A DNA stretch of 64,000 bases. Origin: Tichowtungia sp964398915 (GTDB taxonomy: Bacteria > Verrucomicrobiota > Kiritimatiellia > Kiritimatiellales > Tichowtungiaceae). Position 1 is the first letter of the stretch, and each line of letters begins with the position of its first letter. Positions 51,946 to 60,164 of this stretch are shown here, piece by piece. The translations under genes were made by a program, and so were the position numbers. The stretch spans positions 124,001-188,000 of the forward strand of contig CAYNOR010000002.1 of the NCBI GenBank assembly GCA_964398915.1, in the 5' to 3' direction. The notes under the pieces are model-generated. The model searched no databases, was not told where the DNA came from, and saw only the letters and a program-made list of their open reading frames with translations.

Positions 51946-54059
51946 TGGACTCCCTCGATCAATTTAGAAACGAAGTTGAGTTCTGGAAGGCTGGCGCTGA
52001 AGGGCGCCGCTATGATCTTGCGTTTCTAAAAATTTACGTGAAATACGAAGTATTCTTGTCGGAGTTGTTGCAGCTCTATGCGCTGGGGAAGAAATCTCCC
52101 GGTGCGTTTACCGGCAAAACCTACGTTTATCTGCGCACCGCATTTGAGCTGAACAAGGCCTATCGGAACGGGTTTGTTGTGACAGAAATTAATGCCCGCC
52201 CCGGCATGGAGTTTGTACGTTTCGCCAATGGCGTTCGGATGCGTTTGGGCGAGGAACAGGGCGGCAACCGTTCGGACGTGGTTAAGCGGCAGATTCGTGA
52301 AACGATCCGGGCGCATTTTGAGAAAGAGGAGCAGGTTCAGGGCATGGGAATCAAAGTGCTTTCTTTGTTCTTCCTCGACCGGGTCGAAAACTACCGGATT
52401 CACACCAAGGACGGGCATACGCCGGGACCTTACGCCAAATGGTTTGAGGAGATTTATCTCGAAGAGGCTCAACGCTATCAGACAACGTTGTTCCCGAAGG
52501 GGATTTCGGCGGTACCCGAGCTCCACAACGGCTATTTTTCCAAGGATAGGAAGGGCGTTGAAAAGAATACGACCGGCAGCACGCAGGACGACGAGGATAC
52601 CTACAGCCTGATTATGAGAGACAAACAGCGGTTGCTGAGCCTCGACACCCCGCTGAAGTTCATTTTTTCCCATTCGGCTCTGCGTGAAGGCTGGGACAAC
52701 CCGAATGTTTTCCAAATCTGCACCCTGAACGAAACGGTTTCGACATTGAAGAAACGACAGGAAATCGGGCGCGGACTCCGTCTGCCGGTCAACCAGAACG
52801 GTGAACGGGTCTTTGACGACTACGTCAATAATCTGGTGGTCATCGCGAACGAGAGCTATCAGGAGTTCGTTGCTAAATTACAGAAAGAGTTCGAGGAGGA
52901 TTGCGGCGTGGTCTTTGGACGGCTTCCACGGGAAGCGTTTGCCGGGCTTCTGTTTGATCTGGACGGTGCCGAGGCAAGTGTCAGCAGAGAAATGTCTGAT
53001 TCCATTTGGGAACATCTGAAGACAGGCGGCTGGATTGCAGACGACGGATTTATTCTGGACTCGTTCGGACGGGCTGTAGAGTCACACACGTTTGGCCTTC
53101 CAGCGGAGTTTAAAGACGCGACGCTCGACGTGATTAAGACGGTCGAACGGTATCAGCTTAAATCCCATATTGATAACTATCACAATAAAGTTCGGGCCAA
53201 GGTGAATGAAAAGGTTCTGCTTGATCCAGAGTTTGAACGGTTCTGGAACACAATCAATACCCGCACGATTTACAGCGTGACCTATGAAACCGCTGACCTG
53301 ATTGGAAAAGCGTCTGCCGCAATTGCCAAAATGGAGCCGGTTCTTCCGCCCAGATTGCGCTCCAATCTGGTTGATATTGGTATCGAAGCTGGTGGTGTTT
53401 CCGCGAATCTGGTGCGTACGCCGCAGGTGGAATACGGCACTCATGCAACACGTCTTCCTGATGTTTTGTCCTACATTCAAAGCAAGGTGGAGCTGACCCG
53501 CAGCACCATCTCCGCCATTCTCAAAAAATCTGGGCGTCTCGCAGACTTTCCTGCAAACCCCCAAGCCTTCATGGATGCTTGTGTAAAACAGATTCGTGAT
53601 ATTCTGCACCGGCTGGTTATTGAGGGCATTCAATACGAGAAGCTCGACGCCGTGTCTTATGAAATGTCCCGATTCAGAGAAGACGAACATAAGCTGGAGT
53701 TCGCAAAAGACCGGGTTGTTCCGACCGGAAAATCAGTTTACGATTACATCCTGTACGACTCCGGCGTGGAGCGTAAGTTCGCCGAAGATCTCGAAGCATT
53801 GAGAGACATCAAATACTTCATCAAGTTGCCCTCATGGTTCAAGGTGCCGACGCCGATTGGAAACTACAACCCGGACTGGGCGATCCTCAAAAAGAACGGC
53901 CAGATTGTCTATATGATCCGTGAAACCAAATCGACGAAAGACAAACTCAAATTACGCCTGCCGGAAACGGATAAAATAGCCTGCGGGCAGCAGCACTTTT
54001 TAGCCATCGGGGTGGATTATGCTGTTGAGGACGGTTCGTTAGAAAGCATAACAGGGTAA
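51945..54059 (+). CDS. res: Type III restriction subunit Res with internal deletion and foreign N-terminus
   Basis: 704 residues instead of about 950-1000. Residues 1-50 (DQFRNEVEFWKAGAEG, LKIYVKYEVFLSELLQLYAL) do not look like Res but like a small helical, HEPN-type protein. At about residue 57 the frame enters Res in the motif I region (TGKTYVYLRTAFELNKAY), then jumps at about 78 to a much later part (ARPGMEFVRFANGV). Motif II (DEAD/DEPH) and part of the first helicase domain are missing. The second helicase domain (SALREGWDNPNVFQI, RQEIGRGLRLPV) and the PD-(D/E)XK nuclease (NPDW near 643, RETKST near 658) remain. ATP-driven cleavage should be lost. Confidence 0.85.
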   Translation: MDSLDQFRNEVEFWKAGAEGRRYDLAFLKIYVKYEVFLSELLQLYALGKKSPGAFTGKTYVYLRTAFELNKAYRNGFVVTEINARPGMEFVRFANGVRMRLGEEQGGNRSDVVKRQIRETIRAHFEKEEQVQGMGIKVLSLFFLDRVENYRIHTKDGHTPGPYAKWFEEIYLEEAQRYQTTLFPKGISAVPELHNGYFSKDRKGVEKNTTGSTQDDEDTYSLIMRDKQRLLSLDTPLKFIFSHSALREGWDNPNVFQICTLNETVSTLKKRQEIGRGLRLPVNQNGERVFDDYVNNLVVIANESYQEFVAKLQKEFEEDCGVVFGRLPREAFAGLLFDLDGAEASVSREMSDSIWEHLKTGGWIADDGFILDSFGRAVESHTFGLPAEFKDATLDVIKTVERYQLKSHIDNYHNKVRAKVNEKVLLDPEFERFWNTINTRTIYSVTYETADLIGKASAAIAKMEPVLPPRLRSNLVDIGIEAGGVSANLVRTPQVEYGTHATRLPDVLSYIQSKVELTRSTISAILKKSGRLADFPANPQAFMDACVKQIRDILHRLVIEGIQYEKLDAVSYEMSRFREDEHKLEFAKDRVVPTGKSVYDYILYDSGVERKFAEDLEALRDIKYFIKLPSWFKVPTPIGNYNPDWAILKKNGQIVYMIRETKSTKDKLKLRLPETDKIACGQQHFLAIGVDYAVEDGSLESITG

Positions 54060-54063
54060 TGAC

Positions 54064-54171
54064 ATGATCGAAGCTTGGAAATATCTTCTCATTCCGCATG
54101 ATGCCGTCATGCTGAGCATGAGTGTTTCGGGTCTGGCCGCGAAATGTATTGGATTCAGCATTAGGAGTTGA
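54064..54171 (+). pseudogene. Short remnant of a restriction/helicase C-terminus
   Basis: A 35-residue frame (IEAWKYLLIPHDAVMLSMS) follows Res by 4 bases. WKYLLIPHD resembles the very end of some Res or DEAD helicase proteins. It is probably a leftover of a second copy or of the rearrangement that shortened res. Confidence 0.4.
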
Positions 54172-54173
54172 CC

Positions 54174-54773
54174 ATGTCAAAACAGGATGCGCACGCTGAG
54201 GTAATCCGCATGGCGGTTGCCAAATTGAAAACAGTTGATCTGCCGGCGCGCTGCGCGGCCCTGAAACTTCCGGCTCCAGTTGACGGGCGCCTCAACCTGC
54301 GGGCATTCGGCACTGATTTTCTGCTGACTGCCGACACCTTTGAACTGATGGTGAGTAAAACCGGTGCGCCCGCCAAGGAAGCCGACCGCATTCTGATTCT
54401 CCATCTGCTGCTGTGCGAGTCGCCGCTGAGTCCATCCGATGAACTGATTACCTTTAGGGATTTTCCTGGCGGAGCATTTTATCTGGAGCCGTTCCTTTCC
54501 CGCACGGTCAGGCCGCTGGTCAAACGCTATGGAAACCGGCTGGATGACTTGAAAGCCGCCATGAACCGCTTCGATTTCCAGTCCTTGGAGCATGGTGATT
54601 TCAGCGCCCGGATTCATGCTGTCGGTTGTTTGTATGTCACGCTGATTTATCGACTCGGCGATGATGAGTTTCCGGCGGAAGCCGAACTTTTTTTTAATGC
54701 GCCGGTCAAACGTGTTTTCTGTGCCGATGATGCCTCTGTGCTGGCCGGACGCATTTGCTTTGGGTTGTTTTGA
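54174..54773 (+). CDS. DUF3786 protein of the C1 cluster
   Basis: 199 residues from the ATG at 54174 (GGAG seven bases upstream). Conserved marks are VDGRLNLRAFGTDFLLT, ILILHLLLCES, ITFRDFPGGAFYLEPF and AELFFNAPVKRVFCADDASVLAGRI near the end. DUF3786 genes occur next to CODH/ACS and corrinoid methyltransferase genes in acetogens and methanogens. The biochemical role is unknown. It probably once followed acsV directly, before the restriction island was inserted between them. Its stop codon is read into a degenerate copy of the CAGAATAATT repeat arm. Confidence 0.75.
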   Translation: MSKQDAHAEVIRMAVAKLKTVDLPARCAALKLPAPVDGRLNLRAFGTDFLLTADTFELMVSKTGAPAKEADRILILHLLLCESPLSPSDELITFRDFPGGAFYLEPFLSRTVRPLVKRYGNRLDDLKAAMNRFDFQSLEHGDFSARIHAVGCLYVTLIYRLGDDEFPAEAELFFNAPVKRVFCADDASVLAGRICFGLF

Positions 54774-54774
54774 C

Positions 54775-54790
54775 CATAATTATTTTGATC
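54775..54790. repeat. Degenerate solo arm of the family A repeat
   Basis: CATAATTATTTTGATC matches the outer end of the family A terminal repeat (GATCAGAATAATTATGG) with one change. No partner arm is seen nearby. A half TTGGAAAA palindrome follows at 54797. It may be what is left after loss of a palindromic element. Confidence 0.5.
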
Positions 54791-54809
54791 CAGAAATTGG
54801 AAAATCTTC

Positions 54810-55808
54810 ATGAAACTCATCGTCATCAGTGGATTTCTGGGCAGCGGCAAAACCACCTTGCTGCTTACGCTGGCAAAAACCTTCAGCGGACAGGGCCGTA
54901 AGGTTGCTATCATCGAAAACGAAGTTGGAAAAACCGGCGTGGACGGTGAATTGCTGAAAGCGGAAGGGCTGTCCGTCCGGGAAATTTATTCCGGTTGCGT
55001 CTGTTGCAGTCTCCGTCACGATTTGATTCACACGTTGCTCGAACTGGAACGGGAGGTGAAGCCGGATATCGTTTTCTTAGAACCATCCGGTGTCGCCGGT
55101 CCGAAGCAGATTCAACATTGTCTGTGCGGATATAGCGGTGAGATTGAGAAGACTGTTATGGTTGCGGTGGTCGACGCAGAGCGGTTGCCGGCGATCCGTG
55201 ATTTTTCGATTCCACTGGTTCACGATGGAATCGAAATCGCCGATCTGGTGGCTGTCAATAAAGCTGACAGGGTCTCTCCGGAACAGCTTACGGAGCTTCA
55301 GCGGCGCCTGCTGGAAGTCAATCCGTCCGCAGAGTTGATCTGTATCTCGGCACAGCAGGGGACAAATGTCGATCAGCTGATTGGAAAAATCACCGCTCTT
55401 ACTGCTCAGGGTGAAATAGAAAAACCGGTCGTTGTTCTATCCGCTGAAAATGATCTGCCCAAGGCTTCTATTTTTGCTTCGTCTGTGACCGTGGAATCCC
55501 CGAACGTTGACGCGATCCATCTGATTGGGCATTTTCTGCAGCAGCTGGCGCAACAGTTAAAACCTGTCAATGGCATTTTAATAGGACACCTTAAGGCCGT
55601 TGTTAAAACCGAGCCGATTGGTTATGCCGTATTCAGTGTAACCCATCACGATCAGTCGCCGACGCAGAGCGGCCGATTGCCCGCCGGTCCGGTCGAAAAG
55701 CTGACTCTGACGGTGAATGCAATTGTCTATGGCATGAGTGAAGGTCCGTTCAGACGTCTTTGTCTGGCTCAATTCAGAGCGTTGGTCAAAAAACTCGAGG
55801 AGAAATAA
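54810..55808 (+). CDS. CobW/COG0523 family GTP-dependent metallochaperone (1)
   Basis: 332 residues. The P-loop is GFLGSGKTTLL (residues 8-18), the metal motif GCVCC is intact at 62-66 and the GTPase specificity motif is AVNKADR near residue 150. COG0523 proteins hand zinc, cobalt or other metals to target proteins. In this cluster the target may be a zinc- or corrinoid-dependent methyltransferase such as the UroD protein at 56622. It starts in the same operon as DUF3786 and is followed after one base by the cysteine-rich gene. Confidence 0.85.
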   Translation: MKLIVISGFLGSGKTTLLLTLAKTFSGQGRKVAIIENEVGKTGVDGELLKAEGLSVREIYSGCVCCSLRHDLIHTLLELEREVKPDIVFLEPSGVAGPKQIQHCLCGYSGEIEKTVMVAVVDAERLPAIRDFSIPLVHDGIEIADLVAVNKADRVSPEQLTELQRRLLEVNPSAELICISAQQGTNVDQLIGKITALTAQGEIEKPVVVLSAENDLPKASIFASSVTVESPNVDAIHLIGHFLQQLAQQLKPVNGILIGHLKAVVKTEPIGYAVFSVTHHDQSPTQSGRLPAGPVEKLTLTVNAIVYGMSEGPFRRLCLAQFRALVKKLEEK

Positions 55809-55809
55809 T

Positions 55810-56481
55810 ATGCCGCGCTGCCCCGGGCAGGATATGCGCTACTGGACAGCTAAAGATATTTTTGATGTCTGCTGTCCGTATTGCGACAATTCCATTGAAT
55901 TCTGGAAAGATGAACCGCTCCGCCTCTGTCGTGTCTGCCAAAAAGAAGTGCGCAACCCGCGCATTGATCTTGGTTGCGCTAAGTGGTGTAAATTCGGAAG
56001 TCAATGTTTAGGGCGGTCTGCGGACGAACAACTGGCCGCCGCGCCGGTTATTGAAAAACTTAAAGCGCAGCTTAAAACACAGATGGAAAGTCAGCCGCAA
56101 CAGTATGAAATGGCGATGGAAATTTACCGGATTGCCAATCTGCTGCTGACCTCGGAAGGCGGGGATCCGTGCCGCGTTAAAACCGGCGCATTACTGGTTG
56201 CGCTGTTGCAAAACGAAAGACAACCCCTTGATGTTGCGCGTCAGATGCTTCAGTCCACGATTCTGCCTGTGGAAGAGCAGGCGTCTGTTTGTCATCTTCT
56301 GACACAGGTTTTAGCCTCTGAGAAGACTCATTCATTGGATGCCGCTGTAGTCAGCGATGCCTTGGTTCTTGCCGGGGCGGATTTCAAAGCAAAACCTGAA
56401 TCGATAGGGCTGATTACCGCCGGCGCTAAAATGATCTATGCATTGCAATTTAGCAAAAAAGCAACAAAGTCATATTTATAG
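55810..56481 (+). CDS. Cysteine-rich protein with degenerate HD-like domain
   Basis: 223 residues from the ATG at 55810. The first 80 residues hold ten cysteines: DVCCPYCDNSIEFW and LCRVCQKEV look like a zinc ribbon, and LGCAKWCKFGSQCLG may bind a second metal or an Fe-S cluster. Residues ~95-210 have the helical outline of an HD domain (EMAMEIYRIANLLLTSEGGD), but the catalytic His-Asp pair is gone (ALLVALLQNE where HDIG is expected). I recall similar proteins beside CobW genes of acetogens. A regulatory or scaffold role is inferred. Confidence 0.6.
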   Translation: MPRCPGQDMRYWTAKDIFDVCCPYCDNSIEFWKDEPLRLCRVCQKEVRNPRIDLGCAKWCKFGSQCLGRSADEQLAAAPVIEKLKAQLKTQMESQPQQYEMAMEIYRIANLLLTSEGGDPCRVKTGALLVALLQNERQPLDVARQMLQSTILPVEEQASVCHLLTQVLASEKTHSLDAAVVSDALVLAGADFKAKPESIGLITAGAKMIYALQFSKKATKSYL

Positions 56482-56510
56482 GCTGCTTTTAGCTTATTTA
56501 TCCGATGTTA

Positions 56511-56530
56511 AGACAAGATCGTCATATTTT
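56511..56530 (+). promoter_or_regulatory. Shared cis motif, site 3
   Basis: AGACAAGATCGTCATATTTT, 111 bases before the UroD-thioredoxin gene. It is very close to sites 1 and 2. The rest of the 140-base spacer contains the palindrome ATCCCGTACGGGTAT and an ATGCGT/ACGCAT pair that could close a small stem around it. Confidence 0.5.
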
Positions 56531-56621
56531 AATTAAATGCGTTCTATCCCGTACGGGTATCAGCAAGTAGGCTGTACGCATTGAATTTTAGGATTTTGAA
56601 CGAATAACCGGAGATAAAATT

Positions 56622-57980
56622 ATGACTGGAAAAGAACTGCTTCTGAATGCGCTTAAGGGCAAAAAAACTTCTCGTCCAGCCTGGCTGCCCTTTGTTGGGT
56701 GCCATGGAGGATTTCTGATTGGTAAAACCGCAACGGACTATCTGCAGTCAGCCGACCTGCTGGTCGCCGGCCTTAAGAAGGCCAAAGAGCTCTACAAGCC
56801 GGACGGATTGCCGGTGATGTTCGATTTGCAGGTGGAAGCCGAAATTCTCGGTTGCCGACTGCACTGGGCTGATGAAGTTCCTCCCGCTGTGGTCAGCCAC
56901 CCGCTGGCTGAGGGAAAAAAGGTCACTGATCTGCCGGAACTCGATGAAACAAAAGGACGTTTCCCGATTGTCGTTCAGGCCTTGGAAACGCTGAAAAATG
57001 AAATCGGTTCTGATACGGCGCTCTACGGTCTGATCTGTGGCCCGTTTACGCTGGCGCTGCATCTGCTCGGAAATGAAATTTTTCTCGATATGTACGATGA
57101 CGAAGATAAGGTGCTCGCCGTCATTGATTATTGCGCCGAAGTTTGTATCAGGTCGGCGGATATTTATCTCAAACATGGTGCCGATGTAATCGCTGTCGTT
57201 GATCCAATGACCAGCCAGATTTCTCCGGATCATTTTGCACAATTCGTCACGCCGGCTATGAATAGGGTGTACGATCACATCCGCAAGGCCGGAGGATTAT
57301 CATCTATTTTCGTTTGCGGCGATGTAACCCGCAATCTGGAAGTCATGGTGAAAACCACGGCGGATTGCATTTCGGTAGATGAGCAGATTGACATGGCAAA
57401 ACTGCGCCAGCTTTGTTCTGACGAAAACAAATCATTTGGCGGAAATATCAAATTGACCGCTGTGCTGTTGTTAGGCGATGAGGATGATGCAAAAATGGAA
57501 ACACTCGATATCATGGCAAAGAGTGGCTCCAAAGGTTTCATTCTGGCGCCGGGATGCGATCTGCCGTATGCCGTGCCGGTTAAAAATCTTCAGGCTGTTG
57601 CCGACATGGTGCACGATGAATACAAGCGCGAATCGGCAAAAACGCTGACTGCCAAAAAAGCAGATGCTTTTGATGACATCAAACTGCCCAACTACAAATC
57701 AGCCAACACCGTGCTGATTGATGTGATTACACTCGATTCAACGTCCTGCGCGCCGTGTCAGTACATGATGGAAGCTGTGCAGAAGGCTGCGGAAGCCGCC
57801 AGTCCGATTTGCTACATCAATGAGCACAAGATTAAAGTGCGCACCGGTATCGGCATGATGGTTAAGCTCGGTGTCAAAAATCTGCCGACGATCTGTATCA
57901 ACGGCGAAGTTAAATTTGCCTCGATCATTCCGGATCAGAAAACACTGGTCGCAGCGATTGAAGAGGCAGCAGGGAAGTAA
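56622..57980 (+). CDS. UroD-family methyltransferase fused to a thioredoxin-like domain
   Basis: 452 residues. Residues 1-335 are a UroD/MtaA-type barrel as in the methyltransferases that move methyl groups to or from corrinoid proteins. One zinc-site Cys is at 232 (IFVCGD) and the other at 312 (APGCDLP), but the His that should precede Cys232 by two is Phe230. Residues ~360-452 form a thioredoxin-like domain with CAPC at 376-379 and GVKNLPTICINGE for the cis-Pro loop. The thioredoxin part could keep the zinc-site thiols reduced. A CobW gene follows. Confidence 0.85.
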   Translation: MTGKELLLNALKGKKTSRPAWLPFVGCHGGFLIGKTATDYLQSADLLVAGLKKAKELYKPDGLPVMFDLQVEAEILGCRLHWADEVPPAVVSHPLAEGKKVTDLPELDETKGRFPIVVQALETLKNEIGSDTALYGLICGPFTLALHLLGNEIFLDMYDDEDKVLAVIDYCAEVCIRSADIYLKHGADVIAVVDPMTSQISPDHFAQFVTPAMNRVYDHIRKAGGLSSIFVCGDVTRNLEVMVKTTADCISVDEQIDMAKLRQLCSDENKSFGGNIKLTAVLLLGDEDDAKMETLDIMAKSGSKGFILAPGCDLPYAVPVKNLQAVADMVHDEYKRESAKTLTAKKADAFDDIKLPNYKSANTVLIDVITLDSTSCAPCQYMMEAVQKAAEAASPICYINEHKIKVRTGIGMMVKLGVKNLPTICINGEVKFASIIPDQKTLVAAIEEAAGK

Positions 57981-57989
57981 AGAGAGAGA

Positions 57990-58059
57990 GTCGAAGGTCT
58001 GAAGGTCACAGGTCGAATGTCAGTTTAAACCTTGGACTTTCGACTTTCAGACTTTTGAC
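57990..58059. repeat. Intergenic GTCGAAGGTC/GACTTTCGAC inverted repeat
   Basis: GTCGAAGGTCTGAAGGTC units on the left (57990-58021) face GACTTTCGACTTTCAGAC units on the right (58035-58059). The sequence is a second copy of the family seen at 33478-33559. Both copies fill the short gap before a P-loop GTPase or ATPase gene. Confidence 0.6.
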
Positions 58060-58070
58060 AAAAGGGGTTC

Positions 58071-58934
58071 ATGATGCTTCCGATCTGTCTGGTTACGGGA
58101 TTCCTTGGAACAGGAAAGACGACATTTTTAAAAAATATTGTCGCCCAGAACCGCGACCGAAAGATTGTCTATTTGATCAATGAATTTTCGGCACACGATG
58201 TCGATGGAGCCATCGTATCTGCGGAAAATCCGAATGTGGTCTCCATTCCCGGCGGAAGCATTTTTTGCAAATGTCTGGTTACTGAGTTTATCGGCCAGCT
58301 TAAAAAGGTTGCCGGGCATTGGCCGGATGCTGCCGGCGTAGTGATTGAAGCGAGCGGTATGGCTAATCCCAAAGTGATGGAGCAGATGCTGGACGAAACA
58401 GGACTGAGTAACCAGTACCGACTGGCAACGGTTGTCAGCGTGATTGACCCGAACAGTTTTCTTAAACTGCGGCACACCTTGCCGAATATCATTTCGCAGA
58501 TCGAAGCCTCGGATGTTGTGCTGATCAACAAAGCGGATCGCAATGCGCCGGAAAAAATTGCGGAAGCCGACACGCTTGTGCGTGAAATCAATCCCTCGGC
58601 GGAACGGATTCAGACGGTTCGCTGTGAAACGGAAATTGATCTGTTTGCTGAACATGCGCCGCGCGGATTGCATGGCGAATACGCTAAATGCCGTGATCCC
58701 AATTATGCCACGTTTGTTACGGAACAGCCATTCAATGGAACCACGCTGGCCGCGTTTGTTCTGGCGCATGCCGGTGATATTTATCGCATTAAAGGCACAC
58801 TCGCCGGTGAGTTTTTTGATTACTCAACGGCTGGCATTATCCGGACACCGCAATCCGGTACCATTTCAAAATTGGTCTGGATTGTTAAAGGCGGTGCGGA
58901 AGAAAAAATAACCAGCATACTTCAGACGCTTTAA
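58071..58934 (+). CDS. CobW/COG0523 family GTPase (2), altered metal motif
   Basis: 287 residues (ATG at 58071; 58074 equally possible). The P-loop is GFLGTGKTTFL and the specificity motif LINKADR. The usual GCxCC metal motif is replaced by GGSIFCKC (Cys66 and Cys68 only). VIEASGMANPKVM is typical of the family. The protein is shorter than standard CobW because the C-terminal domain is reduced. It ends only 6 bases from the convergent hgcB gene. Confidence 0.8.
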   Translation: MMLPICLVTGFLGTGKTTFLKNIVAQNRDRKIVYLINEFSAHDVDGAIVSAENPNVVSIPGGSIFCKCLVTEFIGQLKKVAGHWPDAAGVVIEASGMANPKVMEQMLDETGLSNQYRLATVVSVIDPNSFLKLRHTLPNIISQIEASDVVLINKADRNAPEKIAEADTLVREINPSAERIQTVRCETEIDLFAEHAPRGLHGEYAKCRDPNYATFVTEQPFNGTTLAAFVLAHAGDIYRIKGTLAGEFFDYSTAGIIRTPQSGTISKLVWIVKGGAEEKITSILQTL

Positions 58935-58940
58935 TCTGTT

Positions 58941-59222
58941 CTATCCGCAACAGCCGCCCTCACCGCAACAGGCATCTCCGCCGCGTAAAATCCCGCTGAG
59001 AATTCCGCTGGCACAGCCGACTCCGGTTTTTACGCGAAGTGCCTGTATGGGACAGTTTTTCGCGCAGGCGCCGCACTCCATGCAGGCATCAAGATCAGCA
59101 ATTCGCGCTTTTCCGTTTTCCAGAGTAAAAACATCGTGCGGACAGACCTCGATGCATTGTCCGCATCCGATGCATGTTTCAACATCCAGTTTCAGTGTCG
59201 CGACATTTTTGAGATAATTCAT
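58941..59222 (-). CDS. hgcB: HgcB, ferredoxin partner of mercury methylation
   Basis: 93 residues from the ATG at 59222, which overlaps the hgcA TGA. Two [4Fe-4S] motifs are complete: Cys17, 20, 23, 27 (CIGCGQCIEVCPHD) and Cys47, 50, 53, 57 (CMECGACAKNCP). A lone Cys70 and a C-terminal tail with paired cysteines (CCGEGGCC, 85-86 and 91-92) match HgcB, whose tail is thought to bind Hg(II). HgcB reduces the HgcA corrinoid and may deliver mercury. It is the last gene of the minus-strand operon. Confidence 0.93.
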   Translation of the reverse strand: MNYLKNVATLKLDVETCIGCGQCIEVCPHDVFTLENGKARIADLDACMECGACAKNCPIQALRVKTGVGCASGILSGILRGGDACCGEGGCCG

Positions 59223-60164
59223 TGCAGGCCTCCAAGCACGATGAAGATTATTCCGGCAAGCAGTGCCGATAGTTGAAGCGGAATGGCAAATTTCATTTCC
59301 TTTTTTACACCAGACATCGAGGTGTAGGTGGAGGTCCCTGTGAAGTTGAGCGCCATGAACGATACAATAGCGGTCAGCAATTGAGAAAGCTCTGCCGGGC
59401 AGCCACGGAAGGAGAATAGGAACCAGTACACCGCCGGTCAGCCAGCCGGTGAAAACAAGTCCGAAGGCGCGCGGAGCCGCAGCGAAGCTGAATCCGGTAC
59501 AGGAGATGGCGTCGAACAGTGTGAGTAAAACAGCCAGTCCGAGAGCCTGTTTGAACCAAATCACCAGTTCAACGGGAATGACAGCGATCCGATCACGCAT
59601 ACCAAAGCGGACACGGCGCATTTCCGGTGTGGTTTTGAAATTGGCGGAGAGAAAGGCCGGAATATCTTCAGCACGCACCGGGCCGTAGATGACTTGAAAG
59701 CCGCATCGCTTCTGTACTTCCTGTGCCGAAACACCGGGTGCGCCGAGCTGCGGAACAATCAGTTTATTATGCGAGACGACCCGGAAAATTTCGGTTTCTT
59801 CGACCCTCTTGACAATTTCGTCCGTACTGAAAGTTCCTTTGCCTGCGGCACACCAGACATTGATACCTTTGGTGTCGAGCACCAGAATCCAGCCGTCAAT
59901 GCCGCCCAGTTCGCGCCGCAGATAATCAAAGGTGAGTTTATAATTGGCCGTGACGAATACCGGCGACTCAGGTGTCGGTGCGCCAACGGCGTAGAGGCCG
60001 GGCGAAATGCTGTAGTCCATGCGTCCGATGGCGAAACGAACCTTGAGCGCGCCCAGTTCATCGTGAAGCATCAGCCGGGTTCCAATCTCTGGAACTTTTC
60101 CGGCCGGCGTTTCAACGCTTCCGGTAAGCCAGTGTTCCCGGTTTTTCTTACAGCAACAATCCAT
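59219..60164 (-). CDS. hgcA: HgcA, corrinoid protein of mercury methylation (frameshifted)
   Basis: The ATG at 60164 opens a frame with the diagnostic cap-helix motif NVWCAAGK at residues 102-109 (Cys105 is the cobalt ligand) and the B12 domain up to about residue 190. Two membrane segments follow (ALGLAVLLTLFDAI and FTGWLTGGVLVPILLPWLPG). At about residue 260 the frame is lost: the true C-terminus (VSFMALNFTGTSTYTSMSG, AIPLQLSALLAGIIFIVLGGL) continues in another frame, from about 59400 to the TGA at 59219 that overlaps hgcB. The total would be about 314 residues against ~338, with one membrane segment apparently missing, as from a deletion of 3n+2 bases. Activity is doubtful unless this is a sequencing error. 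Confidence 0.88.
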
